A stretch of DNA of 64,000 nucleotides from assembly GCA_015075365.1 (NCBI GenBank), contig JABTUN010000001.1, positions 1,922,001 through 1,986,000 of the forward strand, given 5' to 3'. The position numbers were made by a program, and so were the translations under genes. Under the pieces are notes generated by a model. That model was not told the DNA's origin and did no database searches. It saw nothing but the letters and a program-made list of their open reading frames with translations. The stretch comes from Verrucomicrobiaceae bacterium. GTDB lineage: Bacteria > Verrucomicrobiota > Verrucomicrobiia > Verrucomicrobiales > Verrucomicrobiaceae. Position 1 is the first letter of the stretch; every line of letters begins with the position of its first letter. Shown one piece after another: positions 34,910 to 41,998 of this stretch.

Positions 34910-35350
34910 AATACGTTTTCGGCACCGCAACCGCTGAAAACCTGGCCTGAAACGGGATTTTTGACCCCCGGCGGTTCATTTATCGTCCCGACTCCTTCAT
35001 TTACCGCCCCCGGTGATCTGTTTATCACGCTTATGTTTCGATTTAATGACCCCGTAAATCGGAAAACCTTGCTCGGAAATCTATTTGTCGGGCCAGATAA
35101 TCTGTTTCGCACTCCCGAAAATCCGATTTTCTGACCGATGAATCTGTTTCACGGGGCTGTAAATCTGTTCACCTTGCCTGCTAATCGGATTAATGGAGAG
35201 GATAATTGGAAGATTGGGGCCATTAAATGGACCCATCAGGCTGGGAAACAGCGGTTTGAGGGTGGAAATAGGCTAAAAAGCCGCCGTTTTCGGCAAATCG
35301 GGCGAAATAAACAGAAAAAAGTGCCCAAAATGGAAAAAGGATAACCCATT
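34910..35350. repeat. 21-nt phased degenerate repeat array
   Basis: About 21 consecutive units in exact 21-nt register with no insertion or deletion, in the gap between the convergent vWA gene and the gene ending at 35452. Clear units begin at 35015, 35078, 35099, 35120, 35141 and 35162, for example AATCTATTTGTCGGGCCAGA and AATCTGTTTCACGGGGCTGT (first 20 nt). The consensus is about AATCTGTTTA-C-CCC-G: A/T-rich at positions 1-3 and 6-10, G/C-rich at 11-18. Toward 35350 the T-runs give way to A-runs. Spacing is far better kept than sequence. 21 nt equals two helical turns and also seven codons. Outside the array the gap (34782-34859 and 35351-35451) shows nothing else apart from the hairpin. 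Confidence 0.8.
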
Positions 35351-35451
35351 CTGTTTCTGCTTTCGCCCGTTCATAGCTCCACCAGCCCACAAAACGAAGA
35401 GAACCCATCCCAATGCCGGGAAAACCGCCCGAGGTTCGGCTGGGCGATGCC

Positions 35452-35919
35452 TCAAGCCGTGGCCGGGGGCCCGCCGCTGGAGTTGTTTTCGTCGGCGGCG
35501 GGCGCGGGCAGGGTGCTGCGGTAGAGGCTGCCGATGCGGCCGGTGCGGCGCTCCTCCACCGCGACCTTTCCCTCCCGGATCATGCGCTTGATGAGCTGTT
35601 TCACGCGGGAGGCGTCCGGGTAGGACTTGGTTGCCTTTTGGATCGCACGCCGCAGTTCCTCCTGGGTGAAGGTCTTCCCGCCCAGCACGGCCAGGCATTC
35701 CAGCGCCGCCTCTTCGGTCGATTTCCTCGGCGGCACCGGCGTGGCTGGGACGGGGGGCGCGGTCACGGCTGCCGGGGCGGGCGGCGGTGTGGCGGATGCG
35801 CTCACGGGCTGGCGATGCTCCTCCACCAGCGCGCGCATCTTCCGCACCACCTCCAGATCGGCCAGCAACTTCGCCTCCAGCCGCGCCAGAGCCTCCGGGG
35901 ATATGTCAGAAACCGTCAT
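35452..35919 (-). CDS. Hypothetical protein with winged-helix-like C-terminus
   Basis: 155-aa soluble protein, not recognised as a named family. Residues 1-35 are a coiled-coil-like helix ('ALARLEAKLLADLEVVRKMRALVEEH'). A Pro/Ala-rich linker (about 38-65) leads to a helical domain 'KTFTQEELRRAIQKATKSYP...VKQLIKRMIREGKVAVEERRTGRIGSLYRS' that reads like a small winged helix. A DNA-binding or regulatory role is possible. The start is ATG at 35919; longer frames overlap the MFS gene upstream. It ends 101 nt from the 21-nt array. Confidence 0.6.
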   Translation of the reverse strand: MTVSDISPEALARLEAKLLADLEVVRKMRALVEEHRQPVSASATPPPAPAAVTAPPVPATPVPPRKSTEEAALECLAVLGGKTFTQEELRRAIQKATKSYPDASRVKQLIKRMIREGKVAVEERRTGRIGSLYRSTLPAPAADENNSSGGPPATA

Positions 35920-35978
35920 GCGCCGATTCTGCGCCGCTGAGGAAAATGCGTCAATGCCGAAGGCGAGAGGTGCGTTGT

Positions 35979-37184
35979 TCACCGCACACTCTTGCCCCGC
36001 CCGTGATAGGCGAAGGCAAAGAAGAGGCAGACGACGGCGGCGAGGGCGGTTTCGCCGGTCCAGAAGAGCTGCCAGTCGGTGCGGCCGTCGCGCGTGGAGG
36101 CGTCGTGCCACCAGCCGCCGCCGAGGTAGCCGAGGAGATTGCCAAAGCCGCTCATGAGCAGCGCCAGCAGGGACTGGGCGCGCACGCGCCATTTCGGGTC
36201 GATGCGCTCCTCCAGATAAATCTGCGTGGTGATGAAGTAGAGCGTGAAGGCGAAGCCGTGCAGGATGGTGCCTACGAGGACGGCGGGCAGCGTGTCCACG
36301 GCGTTGAGGGCGTAGCGAATGACGCAGATGAGGATGCCGGAAAGGAAGACCCATTTGAGCCGGAAGCGCGTCATGAGGCCGGCGAGCAGCAGCATGACGA
36401 GGATTTCGGTCGTCTGCGCCAGCGACAGGGTGGCGGAGACGTTTTGGACGCCGAGATCCTTCAATTGCAGCGCGGTGTAGGGGTAAAAGGCGGCCAGGGG
36501 GACGCAGTAGAGCGCGGCGGTGATGAAGACGATGCGGTGGTCCCGATGCCGCAGCAGCGTGAGCGCGTCCAGGCCGAGAATCTGCCACCAGGAGCGCGGC
36601 GATCCGGAATCGGTGGGCGGAATGGCGGGGATGAGGAGGGTGAGCGCCGCGACAACCATCCACATGGCGGAGGCGGCGTAGCCGCCGGTGAGAGACTCGT
36701 CCGCGTGAAGCACAAAGCTGATGATCCAGCAGCCGGCCATCCAGCCGCCGGTGGCAAAGGCGCGCAGCGGGCCGAACTGGCGTTTCGCATCCTGGAGCTG
36801 GGAAAACACGATGCTGCTGGCGAGGCTCCAAACCGGCGTGGAGACGAGCGCCTGGATCTGCGCGGAGATGAGCACCGCCGTGTCGCTGAGGTGCCATTTC
36901 AGCGCCGTGCAGGTCAGCGCCAGTGTGATGCTGGTGAGGATGGCCAGCCAGCGCAGCAGGCGCACGGGTGCCATGCGCTGGTCCGCCAGCGCGCCGGTGA
37001 AGAGCGGGGAGATGAAGGCCGCGATGCTCATCGTGGCCAGCACATAGGGCACGAGGTGCGCGCGGTCTTGCGCCTTGAACACGGTGGCCAGCGGCACGCC
37101 CCACATTCCCATGGGCATGGCCGTCACAAAAAACAGCGCCGCGAGCTTGCGGCTGCTGGTCTGGGGCGGTCGGGGCAGGGGCAT
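35979..37184 (-). CDS. MFS transporter, nucleoside:H+ symporter-like
   Basis: 401-aa inner-membrane protein with about 12 hydrophobic helices. 'ATMSIAAFISPLFTGALADQRM', 'GPLRAFATGGWMAGCWIISF' and 'LGTILHGFAFTLYFITTQIYLEERIDPKWRVRAQSLLALLMSGFGN' resemble the NupG/XapB nucleoside-permease-like MFS subgroup. The start was taken at 37184 (MPLPRPPQ) since the longer ORF would overlap the divergent antitoxin gene. Substrate unassigned. Confidence 0.85.
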   Translation of the reverse strand: MPLPRPPQTSSRKLAALFFVTAMPMGMWGVPLATVFKAQDRAHLVPYVLATMSIAAFISPLFTGALADQRMAPVRLLRWLAILTSITLALTCTALKWHLSDTAVLISAQIQALVSTPVWSLASSIVFSQLQDAKRQFGPLRAFATGGWMAGCWIISFVLHADESLTGGYAASAMWMVVAALTLLIPAIPPTDSGSPRSWWQILGLDALTLLRHRDHRIVFITAALYCVPLAAFYPYTALQLKDLGVQNVSATLSLAQTTEILVMLLLAGLMTRFRLKWVFLSGILICVIRYALNAVDTLPAVLVGTILHGFAFTLYFITTQIYLEERIDPKWRVRAQSLLALLMSGFGNLLGYLGGGWWHDASTRDGRTDWQLFWTGETALAAVVCLFFAFAYHGRGKSVR

Positions 37185-37218
37185 TGGGGAGCTGCTTTCA
37201 GTGCCCGCGAGGCACGGG

Positions 37219-37246
37219 TTGTCAAAGGACGGGTCCTGGATACTTT
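37219..37246 (+). promoter_or_regulatory. Promoter of the UPF0175/DUF3368 pair
   Basis: TTGTCA (37219-37224), 16 nt, TACTTT (37241-37246), 7 nt before ATG 37254. Confidence 0.5.
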
Positions 37247-37253
37247 CTGAATC

Positions 37254-37490
37254 ATGCATCTGGCATTGCCACCACAATTTGAAGACCAGCTGAGTCAGGA
37301 GGATGTCCGGTTGGGGCTTGCCTTGGGACTGTATGTCGCGGGGAAGCTTGGTTTCGGCCGTGCGGCGGAACTCGCAGGTCTTTCACGGCCGGCGTTTCAG
37401 CAGTCGATGGCACAACGCCGCCTGCCCATGGACTACTCGATGGATGATCTCGCCGAGGATGCCTCGGCGCTGGGCCTGAAGCCGGCATGA
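37254..37490 (+). CDS. UPF0175 family antitoxin-like protein
   Basis: 78-aa protein with the UPF0175 layout: 'LGLALGLYVAGKLGFGRAAELAGLSRPAFQQSMAQRRLPMDYSMDDLAED', a short helix-turn-helix ('GRAAELAGLSRPAFQQ') and the 'DLAED' end that binds the toxin. The family is the usual partner of DUF3368 PIN proteins, present here with a 4-nt overlap. Probably autoregulates its promoter. Confidence 0.88.
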   Translation: MHLALPPQFEDQLSQEDVRLGLALGLYVAGKLGFGRAAELAGLSRPAFQQSMAQRRLPMDYSMDDLAEDASALGLKPA

Positions 37491-37873
37491 TCGTCATTTC
37501 CGACACCACGGCGATCTCGAACCTCCTCACCATCGAAAAGGAGGAACTGCTGCACGCGTTGTTTGGCCGAGTGATCATTCCGCCTGCCGTTTGCGCCGAG
37601 TTGCTCGCCTGGCACGCCGATCTGCCCGCCTGGATCGAGGTGATCACCATCTCCGATGCGGCGAGGGTTGAGCGCTATCGCCAGAGCGTGCATGCAGGCG
37701 AGGCGGAGGCGATCTGTCTGGCAGCGGAACTGAACTGCGACTGGCTGCTCCTGGCGAAAAAGCAGGGCCTCATTCCGGCCGTGCGGACGCTGATAGACCG
37801 TCTTCGCGACCAAGCGGGCTTTTTCCTGACCGAGACCGTGCGCCAGGAAGTGCTGCGGCTGGCAGGTGAATGA
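37487..37873 (+). CDS. DUF3368 PIN-like toxin with apparent internal deletion
   Basis: 128-aa protein; DUF3368 toxins are usually about 150-160 aa RNases. The N-terminal 'VISDTTAISNLLTI' (first catalytic Asp), 'PPAVCAELL' (Glu) and 'HAGEAEAICLAAEL' (acidic) are kept. After 'DWLLL' the expected stretch with the last acidic residues (I-D-E-R-x-G-R-R...GTLGVLL in relatives) is missing, and the frame goes straight to 'AKKQGLIPAVRTLIDRL', which normally lies about 25 residues further on. The in-frame loss probably abolishes nuclease activity while leaving antitoxin binding possible. The comparison is from family memory. Confidence 0.8.
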   Translation: MIVISDTTAISNLLTIEKEELLHALFGRVIIPPAVCAELLAWHADLPAWIEVITISDAARVERYRQSVHAGEAEAICLAAELNCDWLLLAKKQGLIPAVRTLIDRLRDQAGFFLTETVRQEVLRLAGE

Positions 37874-38001
37874 ACGCCCCCATGCCGGAATAAACCACGG
37901 CAGGATGGCTCCCATGCAGCGAGATGGAAAAAGCGTTCCTTGCGCCCTCAACCGGCCTTTCCATCTTCGGCGCTCCTCTTTCCCCCCCAACCAAGACCCA
38001 C

Positions 38002-38934
38002 ATGGAAAACGTCATCATCATCGGCACCGGCTGCGCGGGCTACACCGCGGCCATTTACACCGCGCGCGCGAATTTGAAGCCCCTGATCCTCTCCGGGAAC
38101 ATGCCTGGCGGCCAGCTCACCACGACGACGGAGGTGGAAAACTTCCCCGGCTTCCCAAACGGCATCATGGGACCGGAGCTGATGATGAACATGCAGACGC
38201 AGGCGGAGAAATTCGGCGCGCGCATCGAGTACACCATGGTCGCCAGCGTGAAAAAGACCGCCGCAGGCCATTTCGAGGTTGTTTCGGAGGACGGCACCGT
38301 GCGCGAGGCGCACACCGTGATCGTGGCCACTGGCGCGTCGCCGCGCCACCTGGGTCTGCCGAATGAAAAATCCCTCATCGGCCACGGTTTGACGAGCTGC
38401 GCCACCTGCGACGGCGCGTTTTACCGCAACGTGCCAGTCTGCGTCATCGGCGGCGGCGACAGCGCGTGCGAGGAGGCCTCTTTCCTGACGAAATTCGCCT
38501 CCAAGGTGTATCTCATCCATCGCCGCGATGTGTTGCGCGCCTCGAAGATCATGGCGGACCGTGCTCTGGCGAATCCGAAGATCGAGCCGGTGTGGAACTC
38601 CACCGTGACCGAGTACCTGACCGATGAAAAGGGCGAGATGCGTGCCGCGAAGCTCAAAAACCTCGTCACCGGCGCGGAGAGCGAGCTGGAAGTGAAGTGC
38701 GTCTTCGTCGCCATCGGCCACATCCCGAACGCCGCCTTCCTGGGCGATCTCGTCGATACCGATGAGAACGGCTACATCCTGCAGACGCAGGGCACGCGGA
38801 CGAAGACAGAGGGCCTCTTCGCCGCTGGCGACGTGGCGGACCACGTGTATCGCCAGGCTATCACCGCCGCCGGCCAGGGCTGCGCCGCCGGGCTGGAGGC
38901 GGAGCGCTATCTGGCCGACCATGATGTGCATTGA
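38002..38934 (+). CDS. trxB: Thioredoxin reductase
   Basis: 310-aa cytosolic FAD/NADPH flavoprotein that reduces thioredoxin. The FAD motif is 'VIIIGTGCAGYTAAIY' (residues about 4-19), the redox disulfide CATC at about 133-136 ('TSCATCDGAF'), the NADPH motif 'VIGGGDSACEEA' and the C-terminal 'GLFAAGDVADHVYRQAITAAGQGC'. ATG at 38002 (MENVIIIG) gives the usual length; a longer ORF start at 37924 is not needed. Thioredoxin may serve the ArsC upstream, but the gene is not in that operon. Confidence 0.95.
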   Translation: MENVIIIGTGCAGYTAAIYTARANLKPLILSGNMPGGQLTTTTEVENFPGFPNGIMGPELMMNMQTQAEKFGARIEYTMVASVKKTAAGHFEVVSEDGTVREAHTVIVATGASPRHLGLPNEKSLIGHGLTSCATCDGAFYRNVPVCVIGGGDSACEEASFLTKFASKVYLIHRRDVLRASKIMADRALANPKIEPVWNSTVTEYLTDEKGEMRAAKLKNLVTGAESELEVKCVFVAIGHIPNAAFLGDLVDTDENGYILQTQGTRTKTEGLFAAGDVADHVYRQAITAAGQGCAAGLEAERYLADHDVH

Positions 38935-38946
38935 TGGACCGCACCG

Positions 38947-39013
38947 ATGGAGAAGTGGAGTCTTGGAGTGATGGAATTTGGCTTTCCAGAACACCCCAAA
39001 CTCCATCACTCCA
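38947..39013. repeat. TGGAGTGATGGA inverted repeat, copy 1
   Basis: TGGAGTGATGGA (38964-38975) pairs perfectly with TCCATCACTCCA (39002-39013), loop 26 nt. It is preceded by ATGGAGAAGTGGAGT, found also at the aquaporin/arsC junction. It lies between trxB and the L,D-transpeptidase gene. Confidence 0.65.
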
Positions 39014-39098
39014 CCTGGAACGAAATTCTGGACAGTTCTGGCAGGCTGGCGCATTGGTCGCCGCTTTTCCCCACTTTGTGCCACCCATTGACGCCCCC

Positions 39099-39719
39099 AT
39101 GACCCAACAGGTGATTCTGCTGACCCGCCGACTGCTCCTCCCCGCCGCCGCGCTCGTCCTGGCCTCCTGCGCCTCCTCCGGGGGCGGCACCCGCGGGCAG
39201 ACCCAGTATCTGGAGGCGTTCGCGCCGCAGAGCGTGCCGCATTCCGCGCTCTACAACGCGGACCAAGATTCCTACTGGGATGGTGACGGCATGGCTGGAG
39301 CGCCGAGCATCACGATCGACCTCAGCGACCAGAAGGCCTATTTTTACAAGGGCGGCCAGCTTGCCGGCGTGAGCGCGCTTTCCACTGGTGATGAGAAGCA
39401 CCCGACGAAGACAGGCAACTTCAAGATCATCCAGAAGGATCAATGGCATAAATCGAACCTGTACGGCGACTATGTGGACGCCGCTGGAAACGTGGTGATG
39501 GCGAACATTGACGTGACGAAGGACAAGGCGCCTCCCGGGACGCGGTTTGAGGGGTCGAAAATGCACCACTTCATGCGCTTCGTGGGCGGGATCGGCATGC
39601 ACGAGGGCTTCCTGCCCGGCTACCCGGCCTCCCACGGCTGCGTGCGCATGCCAGGGCACATGGCCGCCACGTTTTACCACAACGTCAGCGTGGGCACACC
39701 CGTGACGGTGCGTCCGTGA
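39099..39719 (+). CDS. L,D-transpeptidase (YkuD) lipoprotein
   Basis: 206-aa exported lipoprotein that may cross-link peptidoglycan or attach proteins to it. The start is at 39099 with a lipoprotein signal 'LLPAAALVLASC' (lipobox cysteine at about residue 27). The YkuD domain begins with 'PSITIDLSDQKAYFYKGGQLAGVSALSTG' and has the catalytic 'PASHGCVRMPG' motif (His-Gly-Cys-Arg) at about 178-188. 'GDEKHPTKTGNF' is the usual T-P-x-G-x-F-like loop. ATGs further upstream lie in the repeat. Confidence 0.92.
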   Translation: MTQQVILLTRRLLLPAAALVLASCASSGGGTRGQTQYLEAFAPQSVPHSALYNADQDSYWDGDGMAGAPSITIDLSDQKAYFYKGGQLAGVSALSTGDEKHPTKTGNFKIIQKDQWHKSNLYGDYVDAAGNVVMANIDVTKDKAPPGTRFEGSKMHHFMRFVGGIGMHEGFLPGYPASHGCVRMPGHMAATFYHNVSVGTPVTVRP

Positions 39720-39749
39720 TGCCCCGGTGACCGCTTTGTCGAAACCGTC

Positions 39750-40088
39750 ATGGAACTCGCTCTCGAAATCGGTCCCACGGATGTGAATTATCTCATGGGA
39801 CGGCCCGGAGGCAGGACTTTCCGCCTCATCGACTGCCGGGAGGACGACGAGTGGCGCATCTGCCGCCTGCCGGACGCGGTGTTGGTGCCCACCTCCCGCC
39901 TTGGTGAAATGGCGCCGCAGGTCTTCACGAACACGCAGGAGCATCTCATCATCTACTGCCACCACGGCATGCGCAGCCTGCGCGTGGCGCAGTGGCTGCG
40001 CCAGCACGGTTTTGTGAACGCGCAGAGCATGCGCGGCGGCATCGACGCCTGGGCGGACCTGGTGGACCCGGAAATGGCGCGGTATTGA
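39750..40088 (+). CDS. Rhodanese-like domain protein
   Basis: 112-aa single-domain cytosolic rhodanese. The active-site loop is 'IIYCHHGMRSLRVAQWL' with Cys at about residue 70 (C-H-H-G-M-R-S). 'RLIDCREDDEWRICRLPDAVLVP' and 'NAQSMRGGIDAWA' are the family start and end motifs. Sulfur transfer is expected but the acceptor is unknown. It lies 30 nt after the transpeptidase gene. Confidence 0.92.
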   Translation: MELALEIGPTDVNYLMGRPGGRTFRLIDCREDDEWRICRLPDAVLVPTSRLGEMAPQVFTNTQEHLIIYCHHGMRSLRVAQWLRQHGFVNAQSMRGGIDAWADLVDPEMARY

Positions 40089-40101
40089 GTGGATGGGCAG
40101 C

Positions 40102-40150
40102 GATGGAGTGATGGATTAAACCCAATACTCCACCACTCCATGACTCCACC
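40102..40150. repeat. TGGAGTGATGGA inverted repeat, copy 2
   Basis: TGGAGTGATGGA (40104-40115) with the imperfect inverse ACTCCACCACTCCA (40127-40140) and CTCCATGACTCCACC (40136-40150). Same family as 38947-39013 and the aquaporin/arsC junction. It lies upstream of hemC. Confidence 0.6.
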
Positions 40151-40217
40151 GGCCCCGCTCCCTCAAAACCCGACGAACTGATTGCCACGGCCCGTCTCCT
40201 CGCGAAAACCTCCCCCA

Positions 40218-41162
40218 ATGTCCCTCCAGCAACTCATTCTCGGCACACGCGGCAGCGAACTGGCCCTCACGCAGACCACGATGGTCACGCATGCGCTGCA
40301 AACGGCTCATCCGCACCTGAAGATCGAGCGCCAGATCATCCAGACGAGCGGGGACAAGCGGCAGGACCTGCGCTTTTCGGAGTTCAGCGACGTGGCGCAG
40401 GTGGACAAGGGCATTTTCATCAAGGAGCTCGAAATCGCCCTTGAAGGCCGCCAGATCGACGCGGCGGTCCACAGCCTGAAGGACGTGCCGAGCGATCTCG
40501 CGGCCGGTTTTGCCATCGCCGCCGTGCTGCCGCGCGCGGCCATCGAGGATGTGCTCATCACGCGGGAGCCGCACACGCTGGAGAATCTGCCGCAGGGCGC
40601 GCGCGTGGGCACCAGCAGCGTGCGGCGCGCGGCGCAGCTCAAGTTTCTGCGCCCGGACCTCCAGATCGTCGAAATCCGCGGCAACGTGCCCACGCGCGTG
40701 AAAAAGGTGCTGGGCGGGAATGCGCTCGACGCCGTGCTGCTGGCTGCCGCCGGCCTGCTGCGCCTGGGCTTGCTCAATGCCAACCTCAGCCGCATCCACA
40801 TCGAGGAGCAGACGCTGCACGCGCTGGTGCTCGATCCGGCAAAATTCCTGCCCGCCGCCGGTCAGGGGGCCATCGCGATCGAGTGCCGCCGTGGCGACGA
40901 AGTGGTGATCAACGCCATCCGGGAGCTCAATCATGCCGAGACGGAGGCCCGCGTGACCGCGGAACGTGAGTTCCTCAAAATCCTGGGCGCGGGCTGCCAG
41001 ACGCCGGTGGGCGCGCACACCTGGATCAAGGACGGCCTGCTGCACATGGCCGTGCGTGTCTTCAACGAGGCGGATCTCTCCGCCGCGCCGGTGGAAAGGG
41101 AGACCAGCAGGCCCGTTCATGAGGCGCGGGAACTGGCGAAAGACCTGGCGGCGCTGCTGTGA
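40218..41162 (+). CDS. hemC: Hydroxymethylbilane synthase (porphobilinogen deaminase)
   Basis: 314-aa cytosolic enzyme joining four porphobilinogen units in haem biosynthesis. 'LGTRGSELALTQT' (residues about 7-19), 'FSDVAQVDKGIFIKELEIAL', 'AAVHSLKDVPSDL', 'GTSSVRRAAQL' and 'EIRGNVPTRVKKV' are hallmark motifs. The dipyrromethane cofactor Cys is in 'LGAGCQTPVGAH' (about 261). ATG at 40218 is preferred to the TTG at 40182. Convergent with exonuclease III, 4 nt apart. Confidence 0.96.
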   Translation: MSLQQLILGTRGSELALTQTTMVTHALQTAHPHLKIERQIIQTSGDKRQDLRFSEFSDVAQVDKGIFIKELEIALEGRQIDAAVHSLKDVPSDLAAGFAIAAVLPRAAIEDVLITREPHTLENLPQGARVGTSSVRRAAQLKFLRPDLQIVEIRGNVPTRVKKVLGGNALDAVLLAAAGLLRLGLLNANLSRIHIEEQTLHALVLDPAKFLPAAGQGAIAIECRRGDEVVINAIRELNHAETEARVTAEREFLKILGAGCQTPVGAHTWIKDGLLHMAVRVFNEADLSAAPVERETSRPVHEARELAKDLAALL

Positions 41163-41166
41163 TCGG

Positions 41167-41922
41167 TCAGGCCACGACGAGCTCCACCGGGCAGTGATCG
41201 CTGCCGTGGATGTCGTCGCGGATGGTGCAGGATTGCAGCGCCGGGCGCAGCTTTTCGGAGGCCAGCCAGTAGTCGAGACGCCACCCGATGTTCTTCGCGC
41301 GTGCGTCCGGCGTGCGCTGCGTCCACCAGGTGTAGCGGCCGGGATTCGGATCGAACTGCCGGAAGACATCCAGGAAGCCGGCCTCCAGATGCCGGGTGAA
41401 GCTGGCGCGCTCCTCATCACTGAAGCCGGGGTTCATCCGGTTCGACTTGGGATTGGCCAGATCGATCTCCTGGTGGGCGCAGTTGAGGTCACCGCAGGCA
41501 ATGACCGGCTTTTTCTTCTCCAGTTTCTTCAAATGCGCGCGGTAGGCGTCGTCCCAAGCCAGGCGGTAGCCCAGCCGGGCCAGTTCCGCCTGCGAATTGG
41601 GCGTGTACACGTTCACGACGAAGAAATCCGGGAACTCCACGGTGATGAGGCGGCCCTCGCGGTCATGCTCGCCGATGCCCATGCCCTGTGTGCTGGACTG
41701 GAAGGGCACACGGCTGAGGACGAGAGTGCCTGAGTAGCCCTTTTTCTCCGCGCTGTTCCAGACGGCCCGGTAACCGCCGAACCACGCCAGATCAACCTGC
41801 TCCGCCTGCGCCTTGGTCTCCTGGAGGCAGATCACATCCGCGTCGCAGGCGGCGAGGTACTCGCGAAGGCCTTTGTTGAGGGAGGCGCGGATGCCGTTGA
41901 CGTTCCAGGTGGTGAGTTTCAT
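41167..41922 (-). CDS. xth: Exodeoxyribonuclease III / AP endonuclease
   Basis: 251-aa base-excision-repair nuclease of the ExoIII/APE family. 'MKLTTWNVNGIRASLNKG' (Asn ligand), 'VICLQETKAQ' (metal-binding Glu), 'NVYTPNS', 'IACGDLNCAHQEIDL' (Asp/Asn pair) and 'GWRLDYWLAS...HGSDHCPV' (terminal Asp/His catalytic pair) are all present. The start at 41922 gives the family length. A much longer ORF upstream crosses the divergent lipoprotein gene and is rejected. Confidence 0.96.
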   Translation of the reverse strand: MKLTTWNVNGIRASLNKGLREYLAACDADVICLQETKAQAEQVDLAWFGGYRAVWNSAEKKGYSGTLVLSRVPFQSSTQGMGIGEHDREGRLITVEFPDFFVVNVYTPNSQAELARLGYRLAWDDAYRAHLKKLEKKKPVIACGDLNCAHQEIDLANPKSNRMNPGFSDEERASFTRHLEAGFLDVFRQFDPNPGRYTWWTQRTPDARAKNIGWRLDYWLASEKLRPALQSCTIRDDIHGSDHCPVELVVA

Positions 41923-41968
41923 GCGGGCGGCAAGAACTAGGCGGCAATGTGCTTGCCGCAAACGCTGC

Positions 41969-41989
41969 GAGCGCGCATGATGCGCGCTC
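41969..41989. promoter_or_regulatory. Palindrome in the xth/lipoprotein divergent gap
   Basis: GAGCGCGCAT-G-ATGCGCGCTC: ten-base arms around one central base. It covers the likely -10 of a promoter TTGCCG (41953-41958), 17 nt, CATGAT (41976-41981) and ends 9 nt before the lipoprotein ATG. It could be an operator or a hairpin in the 5' leader. Confidence 0.4.
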
Positions 41990-41998
41990 ATTCCCGCC

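Noticed and set aside
35138..35344. A 68-aa gene inside the 21-nt array
   Set aside because: It is a part of the heptad frame after the internal stop, with no ribosome binding site or recognisable domain; treated under the array.
34910..35350. A CRISPR array
   Set aside because: There are no near-identical repeats alternating with unique spacers; all 21-nt units are contiguous and diverged, and no cas gene is near.
40140..40217. Remnant of a HEPN-like protein (ELIATARLLAKTSPN) upstream of hemC
   Set aside because: Only about 20 codons with a vague likeness, and no continuation after the hemC start; too little to call.
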